Assembly (NCBI GenBank): GCA_017510245.1
Contig: JAFWNQ010000022.1
Span: 1 to 33,714 of the forward strand
Direction: 5' to 3'
From: Clostridia bacterium
Lineage (GTDB): Bacteria; Bacillota; Clostridia; TANB77; CAG-508
DNA length: 33,714 nt
The notes beneath the pieces were generated by a model. The model had not been told where the DNA came from. It saw only the letters and a list, made by a program, of their open reading frames with translations, and ran no database searches. Of this stretch, positions 24,067-33,147 are shown one piece after another. Position numbers and translations under genes: made by a program. Each line of letters opens with the position of its first letter. Position 1 is the stretch's first letter.

Positions 24067-27012
24067 ATGAAATTAAATAACGACAAATATAGAATTTATG
24101 ATCAGATGATTAGCTCGTTTTATAATGATGAGCAAAATGCAACAAGATTAAAACTAAATAATTCGGAGAATATAAAGATAGAGCCAATACTAATTAATGA
24201 ATCTAACCAAAAGAAACTAAAGGTGGGATTCAAAATTGGTGATAAAAATATGTACAAAATCAAAAGCATAATTGATTTTTATAAAAAAATGAAAGAAAAT
24301 GAGACATATAAATATGGACTAAAGTTGAATTTAACTCATTCAAGAGGTGCATTTGAAAAAAATTCATTACCTATTTTAGATTTTATTATGAAGTATGCAG
24401 AAATAATTAAATATGCAAATGAAACATCTAATTATTATCATACTCACAATAGTGAAACATATATAGTTTTAACTGAAACAGGCATAGATGAGTTTTTTGA
24501 GATATTAAAAAATAGAACTATAGAATATAGAGGCGATGGAAAGGAAAGCAACATTGAACTTGTAGATAAAGAACCAGAAATTAAATTTGAAATAAGTGAT
24601 AATGGCGAGAATGAGTATGTAATAACAACAAAAACAAATACATATGATTTTTCTGTTATTAATGGAAAAGAATATACATATTATTTACAAGATAATAAGC
24701 TATATAAATGTAGAAAAGAATTTGAAAAAAATGTTATAAAGTTATTAAATACTTTTAGAATTAATTTTACAGATAAAATACCGTTTAAAAAATCTAATTT
24801 TTCTGAGTTTTATTCTTTAATTATTCCAACGATGAAAAGTTGTGTAGAATTAAACAATATAAATGAAGAGGAATTGGAAAAATATATTCCAAAGCAGCTA
24901 AAAGTAAAAGTATTTTTGGATATAGATAAACATAATTATATTACTGCTGATATTAAATTTGAGTATGATAGCATTAAGTTTAGTCCTTTTGAAGAGGTGG
25001 ATTTAGAAATACCAAGGAATATTGTTGAGGAATCAAAGGCATTAGATATGTTTAGCTATGCGGGTTTTATGTATGATTCTAACAGTAATAAGCTAATTCT
25101 TGCTGATGAAGAAAAAATATATGATTTCCTAAAAGACAGTGTTCAAGAAATGATTAATAGATTTGAAATATTGGCTACAGATGAATTTAGAAATAGAGAA
25201 ATAATTGTACCAAAGATTTCATCTATTGGAGTTAGAATTGAAAACAATTTGCTTAGTATTGACATCTCAAATATTGACATAGATAAGTCTGAACTACAGC
25301 AGATAATGAAAAAGTACAAATTAAAGAAAAGATTTCATAGACTAAAAAATGGCCAATTTGTTGATTTAGAAAATAATGATTCTTTAGAAATATTAGAAAA
25401 AATCTCTGAAAGCACAAATGCAGATTTTAAAGATTTGGCTAAGGGAATTATAAATGTACCTATATATAGAAGTTTGTATTTAGACAAGATTTTAAAGCAA
25501 AACAATATTATTATTAAACAAAATGAAGAGTACAAAGAACTAATTGATAGTGTTGGAAATAGAAAGATAGCTGATGAAGCTTTATTACCAAAAAGCTTAA
25601 AAGCAAATTTAAGAGAATACCAATTAGTAGGATATGATTGGCTTAATAACTTAGATCAATATAACCTTGGAGGAATTTTAGCAGATGATATGGGACTAGG
25701 AAAAACAGTTCAAGTATTAGCTATTATTTTGGCATATATTGAAAATACAAATGAAAGAAGAATGCCAAGTATGGTAATTTGTCCAAGTTCCTTATCATTA
25801 AACTGGCAGGATGAATCTAACAAATTTACTCCTAATTTAAAAACTTTAGTAATATCAGGTAATGCAGAAGAAAGAAAAGAAAAGATTGATAGTATTTGCA
25901 ATTATGATATTGTTATTACTTCATATGATTTGTTAAAAAGAGATATTGAAGAATATGAAAAAAATAATTATACTTTTAGATATTTAATAGCAGATGAAGC
26001 TCAGTACATAAAGAATAATAATACTCAAAATGCAAAAGCGATAAAAAAGATTAATGCTGAAACTAGATTTGCATTAACAGGAACTCCAATTGAGAATTCG
26101 TTAGCTGAATTATGGTCTATATTTGATTTTATTATGCCTGGTTATTTGTTTTCATATAATAAATTTAAAGCTGAATATGAAACTCCGATTGTAAAAGAAG
26201 AACAAGAGGAAACAATGAAAAGATTAAAGGAGATGATTAGTCCATTTGTACTAAGAAGAGTGAAGGAGAAAGTATTAACAGAACTTCCAGACAAAACAAT
26301 AAGTGTTTTAAATAATGAAATGGATGGAGAACAATTAAAGCTATATTTATCATACATACAGTCTGCAAGAAAACAAGCAAAAGAAGAAATAGAAACAAAT
26401 GGAGTACAAAACAGTCAAATAAAAATACTAGCATTATTAATGAGATTAAGACAGATTTGTTGCCATCCAGGATTATTTATAGAAAATTACAATGGCGGAA
26501 GTAAAAAACTAGCACAATGCATAGAAATAATTAGAGACGCAGTAGACTCGGGACACAAAATACTGTTATTTTCCGGATATTCATCTATGTTTCCTTACAT
26601 AAAGAATGAATTAGATGAAATAGGAGTAAAGTATTTTACCTTAACTGGACAAACTAAAGTTTCTGATAGAATGGATTTGGTAAATGAATTTAATAATAAT
26701 GATGATGTTAAGGTTTTTTTAATATCACTTAAAGCAGGAGGAACTGGACTTAATCTAATAGGTGCAGATATGGTCATTCATTATGATCCATGGTGGAATA
26801 TATCAAGTGAAAACCAAGCAACAGATAGAGCATATAGAATTGGACAAAAAAGAAACGTACAAGTTTATAAGTTAATTACAAAAAATTCTATAGAAGAAAA
26901 AATATATAATTTACAAGAAAAAAAGGCTAAATTGGTTAACGATGTTTTATCAACAAACCAAACTTTTATAAGTAGATTAAGTGAAGATGAAATAATGAAA
27001 CTATTTGAATAA
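24067..27012 (+). CDS. SNF2/RapA-like superfamily 2 DEAD/DEAH-type ATPase
   Basis: A 981-residue cytoplasmic ATP-dependent DNA translocase. Residues ~1-515 form a family-specific N-terminal region. The SNF2 core follows: Walker A 'DMGLGKT' (541-547), 'SMVICPSSLSLNWQDE', the DEAQ Walker B variant (643-646), and motif III 'LTGTPIENSLAELWSIFDF'. The helicase C-terminal lobe shows 'ILLFSGYSSMF', 'LISLKAGGTGLNLIGA' and 'QATDRAYRIGQKRNVQVYKL' (motif VI, R921 and R924). Such proteins remodel protein-DNA complexes or recycle RNA polymerase. I see no SWIM-type CxC...CxH zinc motif at the N-terminus. A TTG at 24043 opens the frame further, but it has no ribosome binding site; AAGGGAG lies at a somewhat long distance before ATG 24067. 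Confidence 0.9.
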   Translation: MKLNNDKYRIYDQMISSFYNDEQNATRLKLNNSENIKIEPILINESNQKKLKVGFKIGDKNMYKIKSIIDFYKKMKENETYKYGLKLNLTHSRGAFEKNSLPILDFIMKYAEIIKYANETSNYYHTHNSETYIVLTETGIDEFFEILKNRTIEYRGDGKESNIELVDKEPEIKFEISDNGENEYVITTKTNTYDFSVINGKEYTYYLQDNKLYKCRKEFEKNVIKLLNTFRINFTDKIPFKKSNFSEFYSLIIPTMKSCVELNNINEEELEKYIPKQLKVKVFLDIDKHNYITADIKFEYDSIKFSPFEEVDLEIPRNIVEESKALDMFSYAGFMYDSNSNKLILADEEKIYDFLKDSVQEMINRFEILATDEFRNREIIVPKISSIGVRIENNLLSIDISNIDIDKSELQQIMKKYKLKKRFHRLKNGQFVDLENNDSLEILEKISESTNADFKDLAKGIINVPIYRSLYLDKILKQNNIIIKQNEEYKELIDSVGNRKIADEALLPKSLKANLREYQLVGYDWLNNLDQYNLGGILADDMGLGKTVQVLAIILAYIENTNERRMPSMVICPSSLSLNWQDESNKFTPNLKTLVISGNAEERKEKIDSICNYDIVITSYDLLKRDIEEYEKNNYTFRYLIADEAQYIKNNNTQNAKAIKKINAETRFALTGTPIENSLAELWSIFDFIMPGYLFSYNKFKAEYETPIVKEEQEETMKRLKEMISPFVLRRVKEKVLTELPDKTISVLNNEMDGEQLKLYLSYIQSARKQAKEEIETNGVQNSQIKILALLMRLRQICCHPGLFIENYNGGSKKLAQCIEIIRDAVDSGHKILLFSGYSSMFPYIKNELDEIGVKYFTLTGQTKVSDRMDLVNEFNNNDDVKVFLISLKAGGTGLNLIGADMVIHYDPWWNISSENQATDRAYRIGQKRNVQVYKLITKNSIEEKIYNLQEKKAKLVNDVLSTNQTFISRLSEDEIMKLFE

Positions 27013-27013
27013 T

Positions 27014-27040
27014 GCCGAAAAAGGAAGTCCTTTTTATGGC
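27014..27040 (+). repeat. Hairpin immediately after the SNF2 gene
   Basis: GCC then AAAAAGGA pairs with TCCTTTTT then GGC, around a two-base turn. It lies 2 bp after the stop codon and is followed seven bases later by a second hairpin. It may protect the mRNA end or assist termination. Confidence 0.45.
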
Positions 27041-27046
27041 AAGAAA

Positions 27047-27069
27047 AAGGGCGACTTAAAGTCGCCTTT
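27047..27069 (+). terminator. Intrinsic terminator or attenuator between SNF2 and trmFO
   Basis: GGCGACTT (27050-27057) pairs with AAGTCGCC (27059-27066), flanked by AAA and TTT. The T-tract is weak (TTTATGT). It ends only about 20 bp before the trmFO start codon and no separate trmFO promoter is visible between them, so read-through is likely. Confidence 0.6.
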
Positions 27070-27087
27070 ATGTATATGGAGGTTATG

Positions 27088-28449
27088 ATGGTAGATTATA
27101 TTACAATAATTGGTGGTGGACTTGCTGGATGTGAAGCGGCATATCAAATATCTAAAAGAGGAGTGAAAGTAAAACTTTATGAAATGAAACCAATAAAGTA
27201 TTCACCAGCTCACGTAAATGAGAATTTAGCAGAAATAGTTTGCAGTAATTCTTTTAAATCAAATTTACTAACAAATGCATGTGGACTATTAAAAGAAGAA
27301 TTAAGAATGTTAGATTCGTTATTAATAAGAATAGCAGACGAAACTAGAGTTCCAGCAGGGCAAGCTCTAGCAGTTGATAGAGATTTATTTTCTAAAAAAG
27401 TAACAGAGGCAATTCATAATAATCCACTGATAGAAGTAATAAGTCAAGAGATTGATTCATTAAAATTAAATGAATTAATTAAACAAGGAATAGTGATTAT
27501 AGCTACAGGCCCTTTAACATCAGATGCTCTATCAGAAGGGATTAGAAAGTTAACAGGAGAGGAGGATTTACACTTTTATGACGCTCAGGCTCCAATAGTT
27601 GAAAAAGACACAATTAACTTTGAAATAGCTTTTTATGGTAATAGGTATGATGAAGAAAAGAAGAAGAATGAGAGTTTTGAAGAATGGAAAAAGAGAATAA
27701 ATGATTTTGAAGAAAAAAGTTACATAAATCTTCCTATGAATGAAGAAGAATATACTAGTTTTTATAAAGAACTAATAAATGCTGAAGTAGTGACTTTGAA
27801 AGATTTTGAAAAAAAGGATATTTTTGAAGGATGTATGCCAATTGAAATAATGGCTAAAAGAGGGATAGATACGCTTAGATATGGTCCACTTAAACCTGTA
27901 GGATTTGATGATCCAAGAACAGGGAGAAGACCTTATGCAGTTGTTCAACTAAGACAAGATAACACTCAGGGAAGCCTATATAATTTGGTTGGATTTCAAA
28001 CTAATCTAAAATTTGGTGAGCAGAAAAGAATATTTGGAATGATACCAGGACTAGAAAATGCAGAGTTTGTGAAATATGGGGTTATGCATAGGAATACATT
28101 CATTAATTCAACAAAACTATTGGATAATACATATAACTTAAAATCGAATAGAAATGTTTATTTTGCTGGACAGATAACAGGCGTTGAAGGATATGTTGAA
28201 TCAATATCTTCAGGATATGTTTCAGCTGTTAATGCAGTAAGTCAATATGAAAAAAGGGAAAAAATAGTCTATGATAAAAAAACAATGATAGGAGCACTTT
28301 CGAATTACATATCATCCGATAATAGTAGATTTCAACCAATGAATGCAAATTATGGAATATTACCCCCATTAGAAGAAAAAATAAAAGATAAAAAAATAAA
28401 ATATGAGAAGCTAAGCCAAAGAAGTTTGAAAATATTACAAGAATATTAA
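27088..28449 (+). CDS. trmFO: Folate/FAD-dependent tRNA m5U54 methyltransferase TrmFO
   Basis: A 453-residue cytoplasmic flavoprotein that methylates U54 in the T-loop of tRNA with methylenetetrahydrofolate. The FAD-binding 'IIGGGLAGCEAA' is at the N-terminus; 'YEMKPIKYSPAHV' and 'AEIVCSNSFKSN' (Cys52, matching the conserved catalytic region), 'FEGCMPIEIMAKRGIDTLRY' (Cys249) and 'ANYGILPPLEE' at the C-terminus are family hallmarks. Four in-frame ATGs crowd the 5' end (27070, 27076, 27085, 27088). GGAGG at 27078-27082 makes ATG 27088 (5 bp spacing) the best choice, giving MVDYITIIGGG. It is downstream of the SNF2 gene and separated from it by hairpins. Confidence 0.95.
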   Translation: MVDYITIIGGGLAGCEAAYQISKRGVKVKLYEMKPIKYSPAHVNENLAEIVCSNSFKSNLLTNACGLLKEELRMLDSLLIRIADETRVPAGQALAVDRDLFSKKVTEAIHNNPLIEVISQEIDSLKLNELIKQGIVIIATGPLTSDALSEGIRKLTGEEDLHFYDAQAPIVEKDTINFEIAFYGNRYDEEKKKNESFEEWKKRINDFEEKSYINLPMNEEEYTSFYKELINAEVVTLKDFEKKDIFEGCMPIEIMAKRGIDTLRYGPLKPVGFDDPRTGRRPYAVVQLRQDNTQGSLYNLVGFQTNLKFGEQKRIFGMIPGLENAEFVKYGVMHRNTFINSTKLLDNTYNLKSNRNVYFAGQITGVEGYVESISSGYVSAVNAVSQYEKREKIVYDKKTMIGALSNYISSDNSRFQPMNANYGILPPLEEKIKDKKIKYEKLSQRSLKILQEY

Positions 28450-28532
28450 ATTATTATGATAATTACATTACTTTTGTAAAATATAAATTAATCTATGTTA
28501 TGATATAAATGCAAAATATAGTGTTTACATAA

Positions 28533-28561
28533 TTGAAAAATGACTGATAATATGGTATAAT
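28533..28561 (+). promoter_or_regulatory. Promoter of the coiled-coil operon
   Basis: TTGAAA (28533-28538) and TATAAT (28556-28561) are 17 bp apart with TGG directly before the -10. It drives the 51-codon gene at 28592 and, with no terminator seen, the two genes after it. Confidence 0.8.
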
Positions 28562-28591
28562 AAAGGTTAGGATAAAGAAGGAGAAAGAATT

Positions 28592-28747
28592 ATGAATAAT
28601 GAGCTAGGAAAACGAATTGAAGATATTACCTCGGAAATTGAAAAGCAAGATTTATCCAAAGTATCTAATGAAGAATTAATGGGATACTTATTTCTTGTTG
28701 AAAAAATGAAAAAGAAACTTGAGAAAATGGTTAATATGGAAAAATAA
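28592..28747 (+). CDS. Small charged helical protein (51 residues), unknown function
   Basis: A short gene with GAAGGAG about 7 bp before its ATG and its own promoter at 28533-28561. The 51-residue product is rich in Glu, Lys and Leu ('LGKRIEDITSEIEKQDLSKV', 'LVEKMKKKLEKMVN'), has no membrane segment, and should fold as one or two amphipathic helices. It is separated by 23 bp from the giant coiled-coil gene and so is probably translated from the same mRNA. I do not recognise a family. It could be a partner or regulator of the large protein; that is inference from position only. Confidence 0.7.
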   Translation: MNNELGKRIEDITSEIEKQDLSKVSNEELMGYLFLVEKMKKKLEKMVNMEK

Positions 28748-28770
28748 TTTAAAGAAAGGTGGGTAATATT

Positions 28771-31700
28771 ATGGAAGATATTACTTTAGAAAGATTACTT
28801 ACTGATTTTAGAAGCGTAATTGATCAAATTAATGACATTGTAGATAGACAAGATATTGACCAAGCACGTGAAGCACTAGTACAAATTAGAGATTTGGTAT
28901 ATCATCAAGAGGGAATACCTTTAGACGAAGGAGTAGAGCAAGATTATGATCATGTTCTACATCAATTATTGAGTCAAATAAGTGGTGTAATTGAAGTTAC
29001 TAGACAGCAAGCGAGTACTAGACGAGGAAATCCTCAAAGACCAACAGGTGGAGAACAAGAAGATAGCTCATTAGGAGAAGCTGAAAGAATAGAAGAAGAA
29101 ATAGCTGAATTGCAGCAAGAAATAGAAGATATAAACTCAATACCTCCTGTTTCTGGGAGTGACTATGATGAGAGAAGAAGAGCTATTGAAGAAAGAATGC
29201 AAAGGATAGAGGATCTTAGATCAAGACTATCTGAAATATCAAGTCAACAGGGACCAAGTATTAATGACTTAGAAGCAGAAATTGCTAGGATTGAACACGA
29301 AATAGAAAATTTAAATTCAATGCCACCAGTTTCAGGAAGTGATTATGACGAGAGAAGAAGATCTATAGAAGAAAGAAATCAGAGGATTGCTAATCTTAGA
29401 AACCAAATAGAAGAAATTGAAAGAAATGGTGGTTCTGCACCAAGAAGAAGTGGAAATCCTAGAAGATCAAATAACATAGATTTACCAAGTTTACTAGACA
29501 GTCTAGAAGCTGAAAGAGCAGAATTAGAAGAAGCCTACAATAGAGCAATGGAAGAAAGCAACGGGGGAGCCAATCAGAGGAATCAAGAATTATATGTTGC
29601 TTTAAGTGATAAAAGAGCTCAAATTGAGGGGATAAGAAACATAATTCAGGATAGAGAAGAAAGTTCATTAGATACTCATGCAGTTGATTTACCAAGTTTA
29701 CTAGACAGTCTAGAAGCTGAAAGAGCAGAATTAGAAGAAGCCTATAATAGAGCAATGGAAGAAAGCAACGGAGGTGCAAACCAGAGAAATCAAGATTTAT
29801 ATATTGCTTTAAGTAGAAAAATGGCTGAAATACGAGCTTTGAGAAATGTTATTCAAGATTTGGAAAGAGATGGAGAAACACCTACAAGGCAAGACAGAGG
29901 AGGCTTTGTAACTGACAGATTAGATTTAGTAGAAGAAGCAGCTCAAATAGGTGATCATATTTTTAAAGCAGCAGAAATAAGAAGAGAACTACAAGAAAGA
30001 GATGTATCTAGAGAGGAATTCTTAACATTCTATGAGGCAGGTATTGAACATGCTAGAGAAGAACAGGCAAGAGTAAGCACTCAATTAGACGATTTAGAAA
30101 ATGAAGTAGGCTCAATTACTAACAGTGAATCAGGTCAGAACCTTTATGAACAACTAAATAACGCATCACAAATTGAAAATGAAGAAGAAAGAAATGCTGC
30201 AAGAATTAGAATTCTAGAAGAAATAAGAAGAAACTTTGCTAGAAGAGAAGAATATGAAGAATTGCTACGAAACAATGGATTTCTAGATACTGAAATTACA
30301 TCTATCGAACTTGCAGATAGATTTGAAGCAGATGTTTTTTCAGGATTTATTGGAAGAGCTGAAGAATTATTACATAGCTTGCACGCACAACATGAAGATC
30401 AAAGAGAAAGCATTGAGATTTATGAGAGAGAAATTGGCAGAATTCGAGATGAATTGAGAACAATAGAAGTTGCTGAGGGAAATTTAGAGAGTGTTGAACA
30501 AGATAATGAAGAAGAAAAAGAACTAAGGGCAAGACAGATAAGAGCTACAATATTTGGAGATCCAGAACTTGAACAAGAATGGAATGAAAGAGTAAGAAGA
30601 TTAGTTTCTCATAGAACTACAGGTCAAAGAGTAGTAGAAGGAGAAAATGGAAGATATAGTATTAGTTATGATACGATAGAAGATTACCCAGAATATGAAG
30701 AAGATGCACATTTTTTGAACTTAGATGATTACAAAAACTTTCTAGAACTAACGTCATTATATGAGAATTCTGGAAGAGACATAAACTTTATTTTACGTAT
30801 AATAGATGATGAGACAAGAAGAGAGTATGAAAGATTAGAAGCAGAACAGAGTGGAAGTGGTAGACAATGGCTAGAAGGATATTTGGCAGATAAAGCGGAG
30901 TATGTTTCATCGTTCCACGGATTTACAAATGTTCATGGAGTAAAGTATTCTACATATAGAACAGCAGGATCAATGCTAAAAGGAATGAAGCCAGTAAAAG
31001 GTGATTTACCAGCAACTACAAGAGTTGGAAATGCAGTAGAGAATACATTTAGATTCTTTGGACTTAGAAGACCAGAATTTACAAGAGTTGATGAAAATGG
31101 AAATAGGGTATCAAATGGATTAGGTGGAATGCTTACATTAGCTACTGATGCTCTTGTAATAGGGGGTGTTGCAGCTGCTTCTTTAGCTGGACCAGTAGGA
31201 TGGGCTACTGTTGGTTCGGCATATGCCGTTAGAGGCGGAGTCTTAATAGGCAATAGAATTGCAGCAAGAAGATACTATGCAAGGCATAGGGATGAAATTG
31301 ATGCAAATCTTCCAACACTAGGACAACCAAGTAAGGATGATCAAGAAGTTGCAAGAAAAGACTTTTATCGTAGAGTTGAAGGAAGAACAAGATTTGGATC
31401 TTGGCTTAGAGCAAAAAATGATAGGTTCTTCTTTAGAAGAAGAGCAGCCGAAACACATGAAAGAATTGCACAGGAAAGAATAGAATTATCAGATGCTGTT
31501 ATTGACGAAAGAGGAGAGGTAATTCGTCAGCAAGCTCAAGAAAATATAGAAACAGCAAATAGAAATCAACAGGTAAGACAACAAAATACTAGAAGAGCAA
31601 TAAGAAGTCAAAGTTTTTATAATGATGTTGTAAGAGACCCTGATAGTGTAGATAGAGATGAGGCTTTAGCAGCTGCAGCAAGAACAGGTGCAGTAAGAAG

Positions 31701-33129
31701 CTATAATCCTACAGCAAGAGGAGAAGATATTAACCCAAATAGTGAGGTACAGAGAAGCGAAGGACAATATGTAAGAGAAGAAGAATCTTATGAGCAAACT
31801 GAAGATTTACAAAGATTATCTTCAAATGTTGGAGGAACTGTTGCTGCAACTGCAATCACTGTTGAGGAAAAATATACTGCTAGACAACAAAAACAGGATA
31901 GAATTAATAAAGTTCTAATGATTATTGGAACTGCAGCAGCAAGACTTGGAATTGAGTACTTGAGAACAGGTTTTGAAACAGAACATACAGTTACAACTCA
32001 AGATCCTGATAAAGTTGTACCTGGTGGAACAAAACAAGAACCAGTATATAAAACTGTTACAACAAGAAAACTGGATGGAAACAAGAGTATTTCAGAACTT
32101 CAATATGATGATGATGCACTAAGTAATGTATGGCATGATCCTAAAGGACCAAATGTTGTGCATGAACATTATGTTAGAGGTAATGACCCAATAAGAGCAT
32201 TTACTCTAAGAGCAACAGGTGCTGATGGACACATTAAAGAAGTGTCTCTTGCTCAATCTGGATATGGCATGCGTGTAGACCAACATGTTTATGATGTTGT
32301 TGATCAAGATGTTTCAAATTTAAGTATAAATGAAGCAATAGAATTACTTAGGACAAGAATGCCAAGACAATTTGAAGAGTATTGTGAGGCTGTTGGATTA
32401 AAAGGCGCCGCAACAGAAGAAATAGCTCAGAATGCAATTGAAAATGGAAATATGTTTGGACAAACTGGTACAATGGCAGGATGGGAAAGAATATTACCAA
32501 GTAATTTGACTACTACTACAGAACAAGTATTAGATCATATGAAAACAGTTACTTTACCAGATCAAGTTATTCCTGGAGCAGTTCATACAACTGTAGAAAC
32601 AGTATTTGACCCAAGATTAGCTATTGATGCTTCGCTTCAAGGAGCAGCAGCAGGTGCAGCAATGGGACTTTCAGATCAATTGCATGAAGCAGCAAAGCAG
32701 ACAAAGAGAGTTGAACCTGGAACATTTGAAAAGAGAACACCTTCTTTACTAATATCAAGATTAGCAAGAAGAGCTCAAGAAAGATTTAATCAATTAAGGG
32801 GAAGAGAACAACAAGATGATGAACAGGATATTCCAATTCCAGAACCAGAACATGAACCAGAACCTGAAATCGGCAATCCACAGGCAGACGGTGGCATAGG
32901 TGTTCCAGAAGGAGAGACTGATGAACCTATAGTGGTAGATGAACCATCAGGAGAGCGTGATAGCGATGGACAAGATGTAGATCCTACAATAGTTATGACT
33001 GAAGAAAACAGAAGAGCATATAGAAGATATATGCAATATAGAAGAAGACAAGAAAATCCAATGTCTTTTGAAGAATGGAATGAAGAACAGAGAAGAAGAA
33101 ATAATAGTGCTAGAGATGAGGAAAGATAA
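28771..33129 (+). CDS. Giant Arg/Glu-rich coiled-coil protein with internal duplications, unknown function
   Basis: Encodes 1452 residues. ATG 28771 is preferred over GTG 28759 because AAAGGTGGG sits at a normal distance before it. No signal peptide is seen. Residues ~100-700 are largely predicted coiled coil with two in-frame duplications: a 60-residue unit containing 'PPVSGSDYDERRR' (29098 and 29278) and a 69-residue unit containing 'DLPSLLDSLEAERAELEEAY' (29479 and 29686). Residues ~786-832 are Gly/Ala-rich and hydrophobic ('LVIGGVAAASLAGPVGWATV'), as in a glycine-zipper or membrane-inserting segment. Smaller patches lie near 1045-1065 ('KVLMIIGTAAARLGIEYL') and 1291-1300 ('GAAAGAAMGL'). 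A basic Arg-rich region follows residue ~830 ('RFFFRRRAAETHERIAQER'). The C-terminal ~110 residues are acidic/proline-rich, then Arg-rich. Unlike the Lys-rich neighbours, it uses Arg instead of Lys almost throughout. I recognise no family. Confidence 0.75.
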   Translation: MEDITLERLLTDFRSVIDQINDIVDRQDIDQAREALVQIRDLVYHQEGIPLDEGVEQDYDHVLHQLLSQISGVIEVTRQQASTRRGNPQRPTGGEQEDSSLGEAERIEEEIAELQQEIEDINSIPPVSGSDYDERRRAIEERMQRIEDLRSRLSEISSQQGPSINDLEAEIARIEHEIENLNSMPPVSGSDYDERRRSIEERNQRIANLRNQIEEIERNGGSAPRRSGNPRRSNNIDLPSLLDSLEAERAELEEAYNRAMEESNGGANQRNQELYVALSDKRAQIEGIRNIIQDREESSLDTHAVDLPSLLDSLEAERAELEEAYNRAMEESNGGANQRNQDLYIALSRKMAEIRALRNVIQDLERDGETPTRQDRGGFVTDRLDLVEEAAQIGDHIFKAAEIRRELQERDVSREEFLTFYEAGIEHAREEQARVSTQLDDLENEVGSITNSESGQNLYEQLNNASQIENEEERNAARIRILEEIRRNFARREEYEELLRNNGFLDTEITSIELADRFEADVFSGFIGRAEELLHSLHAQHEDQRESIEIYEREIGRIRDELRTIEVAEGNLESVEQDNEEEKELRARQIRATIFGDPELEQEWNERVRRLVSHRTTGQRVVEGENGRYSISYDTIEDYPEYEEDAHFLNLDDYKNFLELTSLYENSGRDINFILRIIDDETRREYERLEAEQSGSGRQWLEGYLADKAEYVSSFHGFTNVHGVKYSTYRTAGSMLKGMKPVKGDLPATTRVGNAVENTFRFFGLRRPEFTRVDENGNRVSNGLGGMLTLATDALVIGGVAAASLAGPVGWATVGSAYAVRGGVLIGNRIAARRYYARHRDEIDANLPTLGQPSKDDQEVARKDFYRRVEGRTRFGSWLRAKNDRFFFRRRAAETHERIAQERIELSDAVIDERGEVIRQQAQENIETANRNQQVRQQNTRRAIRSQSFYNDVVRDPDSVDRDEALAAAARTGAVRSYNPTARGEDINPNSEVQRSEGQYVREEESYEQTEDLQRLSSNVGGTVAATAITVEEKYTARQQKQDRINKVLMIIGTAAARLGIEYLRTGFETEHTVTTQDPDKVVPGGTKQEPVYKTVTTRKLDGNKSISELQYDDDALSNVWHDPKGPNVVHEHYVRGNDPIRAFTLRATGADGHIKEVSLAQSGYGMRVDQHVYDVVDQDVSNLSINEAIELLRTRMPRQFEEYCEAVGLKGAATEEIAQNAIENGNMFGQTGTMAGWERILPSNLTTTTEQVLDHMKTVTLPDQVIPGAVHTTVETVFDPRLAIDASLQGAAAGAAMGLSDQLHEAAKQTKRVEPGTFEKRTPSLLISRLARRAQERFNQLRGREQQDDEQDIPIPEPEHEPEPEIGNPQADGGIGVPEGETDEPIVVDEPSGERDSDGQDVDPTIVMTEENRRAYRRYMQYRRRQENPMSFEEWNEEQRRRNNSARDEER
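29098..29457 (+). repeat. 60-residue tandem duplication inside the giant protein
   Basis: Copies begin at 29098 and 29278 (180 bp apart). They share a Glu/Ile-rich helix, then 'PPVSGSDYDERRR', then 'IEER.QRI..LR'. The DNA has diverged at many third positions, so this is the older of the two duplications. Confidence 0.8.
29479..29892 (+). repeat. 69-residue tandem duplication inside the giant protein
   Basis: Copies begin at 29479 and 29686 (207 bp apart). The first ~130 bp of each are almost identical at DNA level, encoding the helix that starts 'DLPSLLDSLEAERAELEEAY'. The last third of each unit has diverged. This indicates a recent duplication or gene conversion. Confidence 0.85.
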
Positions 33130-33147
33130 AGTTTAAGGAGAGTTAGG

